From Dromaius novaehollandiae (Eukaryota > Chordata > Aves > Casuariiformes > Dromaiidae): 64,000 nucleotides of DNA. The position numbers were made by a program, and so were the translations under genes. The stretch lies in the NCBI RefSeq assembly GCF_036370855.1, contig NC_088100.1, positions 33,120,563 through 33,184,562 on the forward strand, written 5' to 3'. Positions 24,377-41,635 of the stretch are shown in pieces (the first letter of the stretch is position 1; each line of letters starts with the position of its first letter). The notes beneath the pieces were generated by a model that was given only the letters and a program-made list of their open reading frames with translations, made no database searches and was not told where the DNA came from.

Positions 24377-26399
24377 TGTGCGAAGTGAAAGACTTAACAG
24401 AGTAAGTTGCTGGCTATCTCAGTAAGCTATCTCAGTAAGCTTAGATCTTTCACTATATCTTGTATCTCCTCTTGAGGAAAAGTATTTGCTTCCTATAGAC
24501 CATTTTGGCACATGGAGGAAAAACGGGTTGAGAAATATAGTTCAGAATATAGGTTTAGAAATATATTCAATCCTGGTTATAGTAAGGCTGTGGACAGCAA
24601 TGCGTGATGCATAGTTGCTTAGCAACTGCTCCTACCTAACTTTGCAGGTGTGGTATTTCTGTTTCTTAAAGCTATGCCTGCTTCTGGTTGTGTGGAAGAA
24701 TACAGATTTGTCCCTCTTGCCTCGATCAGAAAGGGAATTTGATATTCTGTGTTTGGCTGTTGATTGCCAAACTCTTCTTGGGCACTAATTCACTTTTTTA
24801 CGGAAGAGGAAACAAGAATCTATTATGCAATTTTGCATAAGGATGAAGCTTGATGATACAGGACTTCATTAGTAGGATTAAAGGCAATAATAGTCCTACA
24901 GGAATTTCTGCAAAAGGAGATGGAAGTGATTCATTGTGTGTAATCTGCTATTCTTGAATGCAGCTGAACTTGCAGGTGAATTCAAAATGGTAGTGAGTGG
25001 CAACTGGGACTGAGATTCCATAGAATAACCATTTTAAATAAACTCCTCAGGATGTGTGCTCAGATCACTTGCGTTCAAACTTGCCATTCACAACAATTTG
25101 CAGAAACAACCAGTGTATCAATAGGTAACAGTGATTTTTAAGTGTGGGGACTGACCTTCCCATTAAGGTATATATTTAAGGGATATTTGTTCAATTGCCT
25201 GTTATCTGTAGATGACAGCAAAAGCATCCGAAGCCTTTCTTCAAACATAGCAAACACCATAGTTAGCACTCACCCTTTTTCATGCTTTTAGCAGAAATGT
25301 GCTTGTGCATTTGTGCTCCCCTCCTAGGGGCTGGTGAAACAGAAGAGCCACACCAATAATGCAGGGCTGACTGGTCTCATTACCTAGTAATATCTAAACG
25401 GTTATTCTCATATTCTCTCTCTCTCTGAATCTCTGGAGGGTTGCTTAGAGGCTCAGAAAAATTAGCTATCATTCCCCTTGGTTAATAAAGGTTATGAAGC
25501 CTTGGTTAGTTTTTCTGGGCGTTCTGCTGCCCTTAGCAAACAGCATCTGAAAGAAGTGATGTTAAACGTCCCTTCACGCTTGTCTTGTTCACTATAATTT
25601 TCATGAAATGTGTGCATTCATAGAATTCCTGCTTAAAAAGGTATCTCCAAAAAAAACTTGCTTATGTAGCAATAAAATTCTTGCAAGTGTTTGGCCTTAA
25701 GTAAGGCACTCTAAAATACAACAGAAGAAATCCAGGCTGAAGATCACATGCTAGAGGATCCTTCAAAAGTGTCGGAGTGCACTTTGAGAGTTGGTCCTTC
25801 CCAAACAACATGAATTCCACTCTAAACATTTACTTGGAGTTTTATAATTCCAAGATAAATGCAGCTGACTACTTTGTTGTATTTAATATCTTCTCATAGG
25901 TTCTGAAGAAAAGGGTCTTTTGAAGAAAAACTTCTTACAGCTGCAACTTGTTGTTGTACTACTATAGAGGTAGTAATCATTTTGGAAAAGTAACTTTTTT
26001 CAAACCAAAATTGCTTGAGATTTTCCTTATGTGAAGTAATATCCAGTTAGGACAACTCACTACTGGTGGAAAAGATCCTAATCCTTAAAAATAAACTTGT
26101 CTCTTCCTTCTGCAGTCACGTGTAGCTAATACCAAGATACATAATATCTAAGTGCAGATAATAAATTGTCCTTCAGGCTTACTTAAAATATTATGAAAGA
26201 TGCTAAAATGTTTAAGAAATATAATTCAAATGAATACTGTTAATCCAGTGTCGTGTCAGAGGGGAAGCACCACAGTTTTAGGAAGCAAGAGGATGACTTT
26301 GGAGAAAATGTGGGGCTCACTTCAGCCTTGCATATGGTGCAATGAATTCTGATTAGATGTCAGGATTTTTTTTTTTCATTTTATTCTTTAAACCATGAG

Positions 26400-26578
26400 G
26401 TGGTCAAATACTGCAACAGGTCACCCAAAGGGGTTGGGGAGTAAACTTCAGAGATGGTGAAGAATGAACTGAACAAAGACCTGAGCAGCTTTATCTAATT
26501 AGATCTGCTTGAAGCCACAGTTTGTTCTAAATGGTCTCAAGAGGTCCATTCCTACCTAAATTACTCTATGGTTTTCAT
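26400..26578 (+). mobile_element. Old CR1 3'-end fragment (probable)
   Basis: The pattern 'actgcaacaggtcacccaaaggggttggggagt ... gagatggtgaagaatgaactg ... gacctgagcagctttatc ... ctgcttgaagcc ... ggtctcaagaggtccattcctacctaaattactctatg' follows the order of a CR1 3' end (lpREVVESP-type coding, 3' UTR, terminal repeats), with heavy divergence and small deletions. It ends about 12 bp before a younger CR1 starts, so two 3' ends lie stacked in the same orientation. Confidence 0.6.
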
Positions 26579-26590
26579 TCATTGATTGAG

Positions 26591-27241
26591 AAGTGACCAT
26601 GAGCCAGCAATGTGCGCTTGTGGCCAAGAAGTCCAGTGGTATCCTGGGCTGCATGAAGAAGAGCGTTGCCAGCAGGTCGAGGGAAATGATCCTCTTCCCC
26701 TGCTCAACCCTGCTGAGGTCACACCTGGAGTGCTGGGTCCAGTTCTGAGCTCCCCACTATGAGAGAGTCATGGAGCTACTGGAGCAAGTCCAGCAAAGGG
26801 CTACCAAGATGATGAAGGGACTGGAGCATCTCTCCTATGAGGAAAGGCTGAGAGAGCTGGGACTCTTCAGCCTGGAGAAGGGAAGACTGAGGGGGGTTCT
26901 TATCAATGAGTATAAGTACCTGAAGGGAGGGTGTCAAGAGGATGGCGCCAGACTCTTCTCAGTGGTGCCCAGTGATAGGACAAGAGGCAACGGGCACAAA
27001 GTGAAACACAGGAAGGTCTGCCTGAACATGTGGAAAGTCTTCTTTACTGTGAGGGTGACTGAGCACTGGAGCAGGGTGTCCAGAGAGGCGGTGGAGTCTG
27101 CATCCTTGGAGACATTCAGAAGCCGTCTGGCCACAATCCTGGGCAACATGGTCTAGGTGACCCTGCTTGAGTGGGGGGTGAGGGGGTTGGACTAGATGAT
27201 CTTTAAAGGACCCTTCCAGCCTCAACCATTCAGTGATTTTG
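26591..27241 (+). mobile_element. 5'-truncated CR1 with complete 3' end
   Basis: Starts at aagtgaccatgagccagcaa and keeps the C-terminal part of CR1 ORF2. The open frame 26770-27156 has the conserved order [33 protein letters not shown], then [23 protein letters not shown] and a final [15 protein letters not shown] block. It ends with the standard CR1 tail (ttggactagatgatc...cttccagcctcaaccattcagtg). A TGA in the QFWAP-type position just upstream (about 26745) breaks the frame. The first 270 or so bases are nearly identical to the inverted CR1 at 15788-16057. Confidence 0.95.
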
Positions 27242-30200
27242 AGAAATACAGCAGCTGTATCTCTTAAAGAGCAGGGGCTGAGATACAAGTGCTGTGTGAG
27301 ATGTGTAAGTTCTGTGGATTGGCCTAAACCCAGCTATGAGGATGGATATTGAAGCACTCCTGGGTCTGAGCTCTTTGCTAGGGCTTAGGAAAGAGCTGCA
27401 GTGGAGTATGGCAGGGCCGGCATGCAGGCCCATCCTGGGGATTTATAGGAAGAATCTGGGTTCATTCCACTAGAGTTTAAAGCAGGGAGAGGCTTGATTC
27501 TGCTCTTTTCAACCTGCTCCTTTCCATGATGATGTGTTAAGCTTTCATGCCCATGAAAGGATAGTAGTACTGTTTTCAGTAATACTTGGGGATCAATCAG
27601 GAATGGAGCTGCATTTACGTAGTAAACCATTCCTGCACCTGAGAACTGCGATACACTAGTGTTTGTGGAGGAGAGCAGACTGTAGGTAAGAATGGAAAGC
27701 CTAGCATACAAATCTACTTATTCTGGTCTAAACAGACCTCTTTGCAGAGGATGTGAGGGAAGGCAGTGTGTGGGGGAGGCAAGTAGGCAAGAAAGTCTTA
27801 GCAGGGAATATGGAGAAAGTTGGTTCAACAAACTAAATGGTTAGTATCGCATATGATTTCAGTCTATTTCTGCAGTCCAGAAACTAGAATTCTGCCCTCT
27901 GCTCCTTGTCTACAAACTCAGGTCTCTGGTTTCTCTCTGCATCTTTTTCAGATGCAGGTTCGCATGGGAGAGGGCATGGAGGTGACCAGCTGTTTACCTG
28001 CTTTGTAGGGCGTGCAGAAGGAGGAAGAGCATCTCCAGCCTTACTGAGAGCCATGCAGAGGTTGTGCCGCTTGGGGGCTGGGGGCTTTACTTAAGCAGTC
28101 TACTCAAATACAACTGAAGAACAAAAATGATAAAGGGAGGCTGGATTAATGCAACTAGATATATAGTCTGGTGAACAAAGGCAACTTTTATTACTTGTTG
28201 TTAGTTTACGGCAAGCAGACTGTATTATAAACTGGACTTGCAAACAAATCTTGTCTTATTTCCTAATTTTTTGTCATAGTTAACTGCAGAGAAATCTGCA
28301 GGAGGGGAAAATTTCTATTGCTGACTAAAGACTTTCCACAGCAGATGCTTTATGTAACCTTTATCTTGCGCCTAGCTACACAGGGGGACTCTTGCTGTAC
28401 ATCCCAATAGAGTAGCATAGATTTACAGATATTTTTTTATCCGTGATACTTAATGCTTAGCTATCAACTTATAAAATTATTTTAAGATTTCCCTTACTGT
28501 TCCCCCAGTTTTCTTTCCTTTGTACATAGAAAAGGACACTTAAATTGTACCAAAAAAATACATTTAAGGGGAGAGGGGGAAAAAAAAAAAAGCCTGTCAG
28601 CTGTTCCTTGCTATTTCCTTGCAAGGGAAAAATTGCAGTCAAGACCAGCTCCAGAAGCTTACTATTAATACTCTAATTGCTACACAAGTTTCTCTTTTTA
28701 GAAAGTATCAAATGTCACTAATAGGCGGTGTGTACTTACACACCTTATTCATGTGGCTTGAACTGGCACCAGCATTGTTTTTTATTTACAAGCAAACAGG
28801 CTGAATAAAATTGGAATACTGCTTCTTAGCCAAAGTTGAATTTGGTATCAGAAGCTGTTAGCTTTTTGAATCTGTCGAGGTTGGCACTTCTGGCATTTCC
28901 GGTTCTTAAGGCAGTGTGTTTGCTTTCCAAAGGCTGTGCTGTGGCACCCTAGTGTCCCGCGGAAGTGGTAGGAATGCTGTGGCATTGTCCCATGCACTCT
29001 GCATATCTGCCTTTGGTAAGCAGGCTTGAGGCTGGCAGGCGTGATTCACAGCCAACCGTCAGGAGCTGCTGACAGTAGCCTGTTGTGATCCTGCTTGCCT
29101 ACCTCTACTGGGCGTTCAGGATGGTTGGGGGAATCTGCAATGTGCTACACTTGCAGTCTAGGATGGGAAGTGCTGCTTTAAAGGAAGGTTTTGTGTTTTT
29201 TTTTTTTTTTTAATTGAGTTAGATTGGTGTTTGCATTAAAAAAAAAAAGTGTTTTAATGAGAAAGGTGTTCTACTTACATGCTGTCATCTTAGAAATAAG
29301 ATTAATAGTGGACATTGATGTCATCTTGGAGCACAACTCCTAAAGCCATTCTTGATCTCCCTTTTGTCTTAATATTGCTTTACATGAAGAGTGGCCAACT
29401 ATGTATGGGATATGTGCTTATAATTCTGCAGTAAACTTGAAGTATTCTATTCTTCTTGGTTAACAACTTCTTTATCATTTGTGTCATATCATCGAATCAT
29501 GTTTGGTAAAATAATTTTTTGATTTTTAAAAATAGAATTTATCTATTCACAATGTTATTTAATCAGAACTTAGATTTCTAGTAACTGACTGTTTGTAATA
29601 AGGACAGAATACTTTCTAATTCTGTCATTTTGTGATAGAATTACAAGATTTCTTATTCTAATATCTGTCTGACGAAAGCAAAAGGCTATTCATCTCAAGA
29701 ATAAATTTGCTTTTCCCTCTGTATGCCCAGTATCTGTAACTATCCAGCACTCTGACTTACAAACTATATTTTTTTCATATTCCTAATTTAAAACCCTTGT
29801 ACAGGAAACTGCTAATGTTTGACATGATGTGTGACTTGAGTATATTCTGTGAATTGTAGCTGTGACTACTTTAATTCTAAATTCTTGCTTATTTTTATTT
29901 AAGCTATATGTAGTTATCAAGTGAGCCAGCTGAGTTAGGAGTAGTTAGTACAGCAGCATAACCATATAACTGAATGAGCATTCATGTCGCTACTCTCCTG
30001 TTCTAGCAAAGGCTGCATACAGCCCCTGGAACAGGGATGCTCTCGTAGTCTCTTTAAAACATTTTTTGCAATTATTGATGCTATTGAAGCAAACAGATCA
30101 GTGAGCTGAAGGAGTAATTGGTACTAGCTAATATGGATTTTTCTCTAGTCAAGTTCTAGAGGTGGGACAGTCTGCGGAGGAAGAGTTTCATTCAGAATAT

Positions 30201-33200
30201 TTCTACATGGCTTCTTTGGAGTTATGAATAGGATTGATTAATGGTTCTGTTGGTGACTGTTTAATGAAAAGTAGTTATGCAAGGTGGCTTAACAGGCAAG
30301 ACAAAGCTGTGGGAATTCTGCTGCTGAAACTCTCTACTACTTATCAAATTTAGGTTAAAAGTGCCCGAACAATGCATGTAAACGTCTTCCTGCTCTTGGA
30401 ATAAATCTTGAACTGCACAGTTCTCACAGCTGTCTAACAGGCCTCTGCAACAGTGAGTTTAGTTGCTTGAATTGTTCATTGCCTTCAGTGCAACTTCGTG
30501 CAGTTGAGTTTAATTTTATTTCGAATTGTATTAAAACAACCCCATTCTTGACTGAACTAATCCCCCCATACATACTTCTTTGAGGTAGCAAATTTTATTT
30601 TAAGTTTGTTCTTAAATTTTGACCTTGATTATCAAAATACAGGCTTACTAAGCCAGCTAGAAGAGACTTCTAATGCCTCTATAGATCCGTTTGAGCCACA
30701 GCCTTTTGTTGCCTTTGCTTTTATAGAACAGCATTTTGCTGTGTTCTTAAACTTTCATGTCTGAAGACCATAGGAAGACTGTACTTGCAGTTTTCCTGGT
30801 CTTAGACTGTGGAGGCAAAGCAAGGAAGTTTTACCTACTTTAGAGGTACTTTAGAGGTACATCAAAGTTAATGTGGGGGAATAGATGTGATGCACAAGGT
30901 CGCTTCAGGCTATTTATTCTTTTTAATCGAATTAATTCAGTAGATGAAGAGGTGAGTAGATACTCCCATATCAGTAGTCTCAAAAGGCTAAAGATTCAAG
31001 GTCCTTGCAGAATATCGTATTTGAGAATAAAGATCTCATACTGTGGTTCTTGCATAGTTCCCTTGGCTTCAAGATTTTTATGCATCTTCTGTGCGAAAGA
31101 CCTGTTTTTGAGTTGGCAGTGTCTGAAATACTTCTTCCTGACTTATTACCATTTTGAAGACTAACTGATTCAATGGGCATGATTAACATTGCAATTAGAA
31201 GTGTGGGCTTTGCATGTGTGTGAAAGTCTATAATCATAGTGTGGAGGTGACGGATAGGGATCTGCTTCTTTTGGGGAGAACAGCACAGCCTCAAATGAAG
31301 CTAGTGAGAAGCAGATTCAGGAAAAAAACAAAAGGAGGTGATTCGTCAAGTAGCAGGATTATACTGGCATGGACAATAGTGGGTTGTATTGTTTTTAAGC
31401 ACCTTAAGATCACCTTGACTTTAAAGTCGATCTCTAGCATTTTATGTTTTGGGATGAGAAACTCTGAGGAGTTGCTATAGTTCTCTCTTGTTCTTTTTCC
31501 TTCTTTGGGTATTCATGGGAGATGGGACTTTTTTGTGTTATGTAGCTGTTGTTGTGTTGAATTACAAAATAACTGCTACTTGCAAAGCAAAGGAGGAAAA
31601 GGGGCATCCGAAGTATAAGAATTCTGGAGTTGCACTGATCTTTTTTTATCTGAATCTCAACTCAGAAATTACAGCCATTTCTGGAAAATGCTCATGAATT
31701 AAAATCTTGAGTAGCAGAACACTTACATGCCACTAACTGTATGTGGCAGTGATGCAGAGGGAGAGCGGGACATGCGCATGCCTATACTGATGCAAACCCC
31801 AGCACTTTTTGGTAAGTCTTGGGCAAAAAAATGATAGTATTTAGGAAGTGGCCAGCACCCATTCAGGATGAGTCAGAAGAAATGTGCAAATCTGTGTGCA
31901 GTTAATTCACTATTCCACAAGATGGAGCCAGCTGTTTGATTAAAAGTCAGTCAACAAAGAGCAGAATATGGTGAATGGAAATGCTTTCAAAAATAGTCAG
32001 AAGGCAGGCAGGGAAAAGTTTGGGTGAAAGGAAAAATTACAGAATTGTTGTCTGGCAGATGTCTTAAAAAGATATTGGCTCAAGATAAGTTTGCTACAGA
32101 CTATTTTGAGATGCATAGCAGTTAGAGCTCTACATGTAATAAAACTTACTGGGCTTCCTTCCTTGTGTGATGACTACTTAGTAACTGCAAGAGTGTAAAG
32201 CCAAAACTAACTTTAACTGTCTGTATAATACAAACCTTACTTAAATTTAAAGCTTGGACAAGCTTCTCTTTTTTTTTATGAAAAATTTATTTCAAACTTA
32301 ATAGTTTCCTGGCTGCTTTTATGCACGCAGTTCAAAGGGTCCACAGTAGCTTGTTGAGGTGTAAAATAGTCATTCTTTCGTTTGACGGCAAATATGGAAA
32401 TGAAGGGCCATGTGCTTGTTCTTTCTCCCTGATTCTAACCTCTGTTTGCTCCCTGTAAGCTGGCAAGAAATCTAGTAAGTGTGGATGTTTTCAATATTAG
32501 CTATTGTTAAAGAAAGCTGAGCAGATGGATAGAGGGGAAACTCCGAATTACTGTGGTACGGGAGCCAAACACCATCTTTCTCCTACTTTGCAGTAATATC
32601 TGCAGGAACTTTATGCTCGCTCCTTTGCGGCCTCTTCCCATTTCTGCCATATTCCGTTGCTTTAGTTTCCTTTTGCCTCTCATTTTACTCTATTCCATTT
32701 TCAACTTTTTTTAATAATAATAATTACAGCTGCAAAATAACTCTAAATATGCATTAAAAACCCTTGTTTTTAGTTACTGATCTGAATGGCTACTTAAATT
32801 GATTACTATGTTAGACCATCCTAAGGAAGGTTGTCAAGTGTTCACAAGAATGACCTAACTCATTCAAAATCTTGTCTTAGTGGATTTTCTGGAAGGTAGC
32901 ACATACCTTCAGAGCTGACCTTACTTAACTGCATGTTTAGATTTCACTTTGCTTTTGAATTCTTATCAGTAGACAAACAATAGCAAAAAGCAGGAAAAGT
33001 TTAGAGGAACAAGAATTAGACTTCTGCCTTGGAAGCAGCAGTCTGCCTTCAGCTTATTGACGGGTTTCCTTGGTGTGTCAGGACAGTGTCCCAGAGCCTT
33101 GCTGGGCTACTAGAGTGAACAGATAGCCATGGGACCTTGCCCTGCTCTGAAAATGACTTTTTTCCTTATGTTATCTTTAGCAAAAGATGAAAGAGGCTGA

Positions 33201-36200
33201 AAAATATTTTTAAGCAGCAGAACTGTTAGTCTACCCATACTTTAAGTGACTGAAGAAATTGAAGAAGGTACTTAAGTATATTTTTTATATCCAGTGTTGC
33301 ATTGATAGTGGTGCAGCAAGCTGAAGTGCAGCTCAGCTTGCAGACTTGAAGAGTGTGTGGAAAACTTTTCAAGTAAGAAGCTTGTATCCAGATGACTTTT
33401 GAAAGAATCAAATCACTATTGTACTAAAACTTATGCCAAAATTAATATTAGTACTGGCTGATTGGTTGCACAGTGTAATAGTTTTTGATAGGAAGGATAG
33501 CTTTACTTCTGGCATAAAGGTGTTTTAAATAATGGAAAAGAGCCTTCATTGCGATTTTAATGTCTGATCTTATTTCTGAAGCCAAATGGGTACAGTAGAT
33601 AAACTAGCTTCCTCTTCTAAATTTTGCTGAAGCAAAACTATTGTCTTTTTAAAGAATCGAGCATAAGAAACCTGTGAACACTTCATTATTAGGTGCAAAA
33701 TATGACTTTTTTGCACATAAATAAAGATCCTGACTTCATACAGAATTGGGCTAACTGTAAATTGCTTATTGAATCGGTCCATATTACTCTGTTAAACTTT
33801 CCTGACTTAAGAGAGTTTGCAGACTAAGTTAAAGCTAAATGGTCTATAGTAAATACTTAGGAACAGAAGTTGCTCCTCCTTTGCATATTAGCTGAGCAGT
33901 CCTCTTTATTCATAGGCTGTCCTATTATGTATTCAGCCAGTGGTTTTATGCCCACACAGGAAAAATATTATTCTGTAACTTCTTTTGCCTACTGGCCCTC
34001 TGTAGCCATAATTGATTTGTATGAATTAATGCATTTTTTCTTTGAAGCGCTTAATATTGCACACTGTCATTAACCTGAAATAACTACAGAGATTACTTGT
34101 AAACATTATTTTTGTCTGGCCTCAGGTTTGTCAGTGTTATTCTACTGCTTAATTTGCTTCTTGATTGCTTAAGTATATTTAATTTTCCTAAGTTATTTCA
34201 GAAATAAGTGCAAATTAATGAACTCTGGGCTCCTGAGAAAATAAGAAACTCTTCCTTTCTAGAAGAATAACAGCTAGTTCACAAATGGTGTTACGATCTT
34301 TCTTTTTGTTAACAAAGTTTTAAGCCAAAATAATAAATTACAAAGTTAAGTCTCCCCCCCTCATTTATTAAGGTAGGCTTCAATCATGTCAAGCCTCACC
34401 CTGGTCCTGCCTTGCTGATGCAGAACTTACGTATCTGGGATAATATATGCCCAGCTTAGACATGGGCGTGCTGTGTAGCTCTGCAAGCTCTGTTGTGGTA
34501 AGAAGTTTATAGTGGCTATGTAAATACCATATAGGAGAAAAATGTGGACAGCACATTGATACTACAGAAATTCCTCAGCCCTACAGTAACTTGATTGAAA
34601 TTGGCTTCCCTCTTTAGAGGGAACTTGCATTTATAGGATGGGGAAAAGTTGGACAAGCTTTCAGGCAAGCCATGGCTTGCCTTGCCTTTTTGTTTTAAAG
34701 CCATTTCGGGTCAGTAAGCAATTGTGTAAGCTGAGGAACTTTATCTTCAGTGGAGAGCTAATGAAGTGTTTTCCTTAGGCTGAATTCTTCTTTCTTGAGT
34801 TGTCCTGCTTTAGCTGAAACTTTAGTATGTTCAGGCAAGTGGCCTGCAAAACTCCAGCCTTGAGCGCTAAAACTTAAAATACTGTCAATAGGAAAATGGC
34901 ATCTTCCTGTACTATGGATCTGCAAAAAAGTTTAAAGAGAGGACAAGTATCCTGAGCCTGTAGTGTTTTGTAGGGGGAAAAATTGGCTGATCAGGAAGGG
35001 GTAGCCTTTGAACTAATTAAGACATGCATTGCAAGCAGCCTGATTGTTGGGTCTTACTAGACAAGTATTCGTTTTTTCCATAGAAGTGCAGTTTCTGAAA
35101 TAATGTGTTAACTTGCAGTGGGGGACTGTTAGAGCTCTGAAATCTAACTTTACAACGGTAGCACTTATTTCTAAAACGGCCAGTCATCTTAATCATTTTG
35201 GTCTTAAAGGTCAAGCAGTGGTTATCAGGGCTCTGAGTCTTTGAGATCATGAACAAGAAAATTAAAAGCAAAATGGCTACCCAAAATATAGCCAGTCTTT
35301 CCCCTGGTAAGGGAAAGCCACCTTCTCAGTTATTACTCTTCTTGGAATAGCATTCAAGGGAGTAGAGTCCAACTGAAAGGATTTCTCTTGCTTCTTAGCA
35401 TTCAAATAACATTCCTATTTGAACTTCAAAACATAGCAGTATGAGAAGCTGGAAGGGCTCACTAACTTTAAGGAGTTATTAGTAAATACAGGTCTAGAAA
35501 TCTTTAAATGTGACTTAAAATATAGTCTTAGTCTTTTGCCAATGCTTTAGATGAACAAAATTTACACGTGGGAGTTGTGTTAAGGATCAGAAGGAGGCAA
35601 AAATTATATTCAAAGTCCCAGAAAAGTGTGTGTACAGTATTTTAGTTCTCCGCTGCTGTTGCATTGATAGACTAGACCTGCACCTATCAAACAGGGAGAA
35701 AACATTTGCTTGAAACATTTCCTATCTCTTCAACATGCCTTTCTGCTGCTGATGTTAATTTATGGCTGCATCTCTTAATTCCTCAGAATTAACATTGATG
35801 ATGCTCAGAGCTGGAATAAAACAACGTAAGGAAGTAAGTTTAATGTGAGGCTGCATAGTAACTTCAAGTCACTCATCAAGTGTCCCTGTGGGAGTTCAGG
35901 GCTAGTATACTCTAGATCTGTGTCTCAACATGCCAACACAGCTGGGAAGCAGTGATAAGGCTCACAAATCAACCTGAATCTGTGGACAAAATTCACTGGG
36001 CTGTGAATGGCAATTCATACTGTAGTTTAGGAACCAAGGGTACTGAATATATTCCATTTTGTTGCATCCATAGTCTTGGATATTTTAATGAGTTTGTTTT
36101 ACAAATTGCTGTAGAAGTGCTCCCTAAGAATCTGCGTGCTACTGTTGTAATGTCTGTGTGTGCATAAGCCTAAAGGATTTGTTACCTTAATGTAAGATTG

Positions 36201-36590
36201 CATTGCATTTAATTTCAAGGTGTATACAGATGCATGTCTTATGAAGCTTTTAACTGGAGAGAAAGAGGTAACTGCTACTAGTTTCTGCTGTTTGTCTCTG
36301 ATATGTGGCCATAAGGATTATTCAAAAAGTAAGACCTTGTTGCTGCTAGTAAACTAACTCTTTAAAGTTTTCTTGGGCTTCCTAGCTTAATCTAATTAAC
36401 TCAAATGTTTTGTGACATCAATTAGCAACAGAAACCAAAAATAAAACTGCTGACTATGGAAATTGTTAGCAGTGACTTGCTCACTTAGAAAAATATCTGT
36501 CAGTCCTTATTCAAAACTGCTTACTCCTCCTGTCAGTATAGAATTATGTCAAAAAAAATCTTCACAATATATGGAATTTTGAAAATATGA

Positions 36591-41549
<4,959 letters not shown>

Positions 41550-41635
41550 TGCATGCAGGAAATGGGAAATACCAAGGCAAGATTACTCTATGAAGCTAAT
41601 CTACCGGAGAACTTTCGAAGACCTCAAACAGATCA
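41550..41635 (+). CDS. SMAP1: SMAP1 coding exon 3 (ArfGAP domain)
   Basis: Encodes residues 85-112 and two bases of Gln113: [20 protein letters not shown], then NFRRPQTD. This is the GN-x-KA...YEA-LP segment typical of ArfGAP domains, which packs against the zinc finger. The acceptor is ttttcttag|. The donor is gatca|gtatcctttt, a perfect match to the U12-type 5' splice site rather than the usual gtragt. Phase and residues agree exactly with exon 4. Confidence 0.97.
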
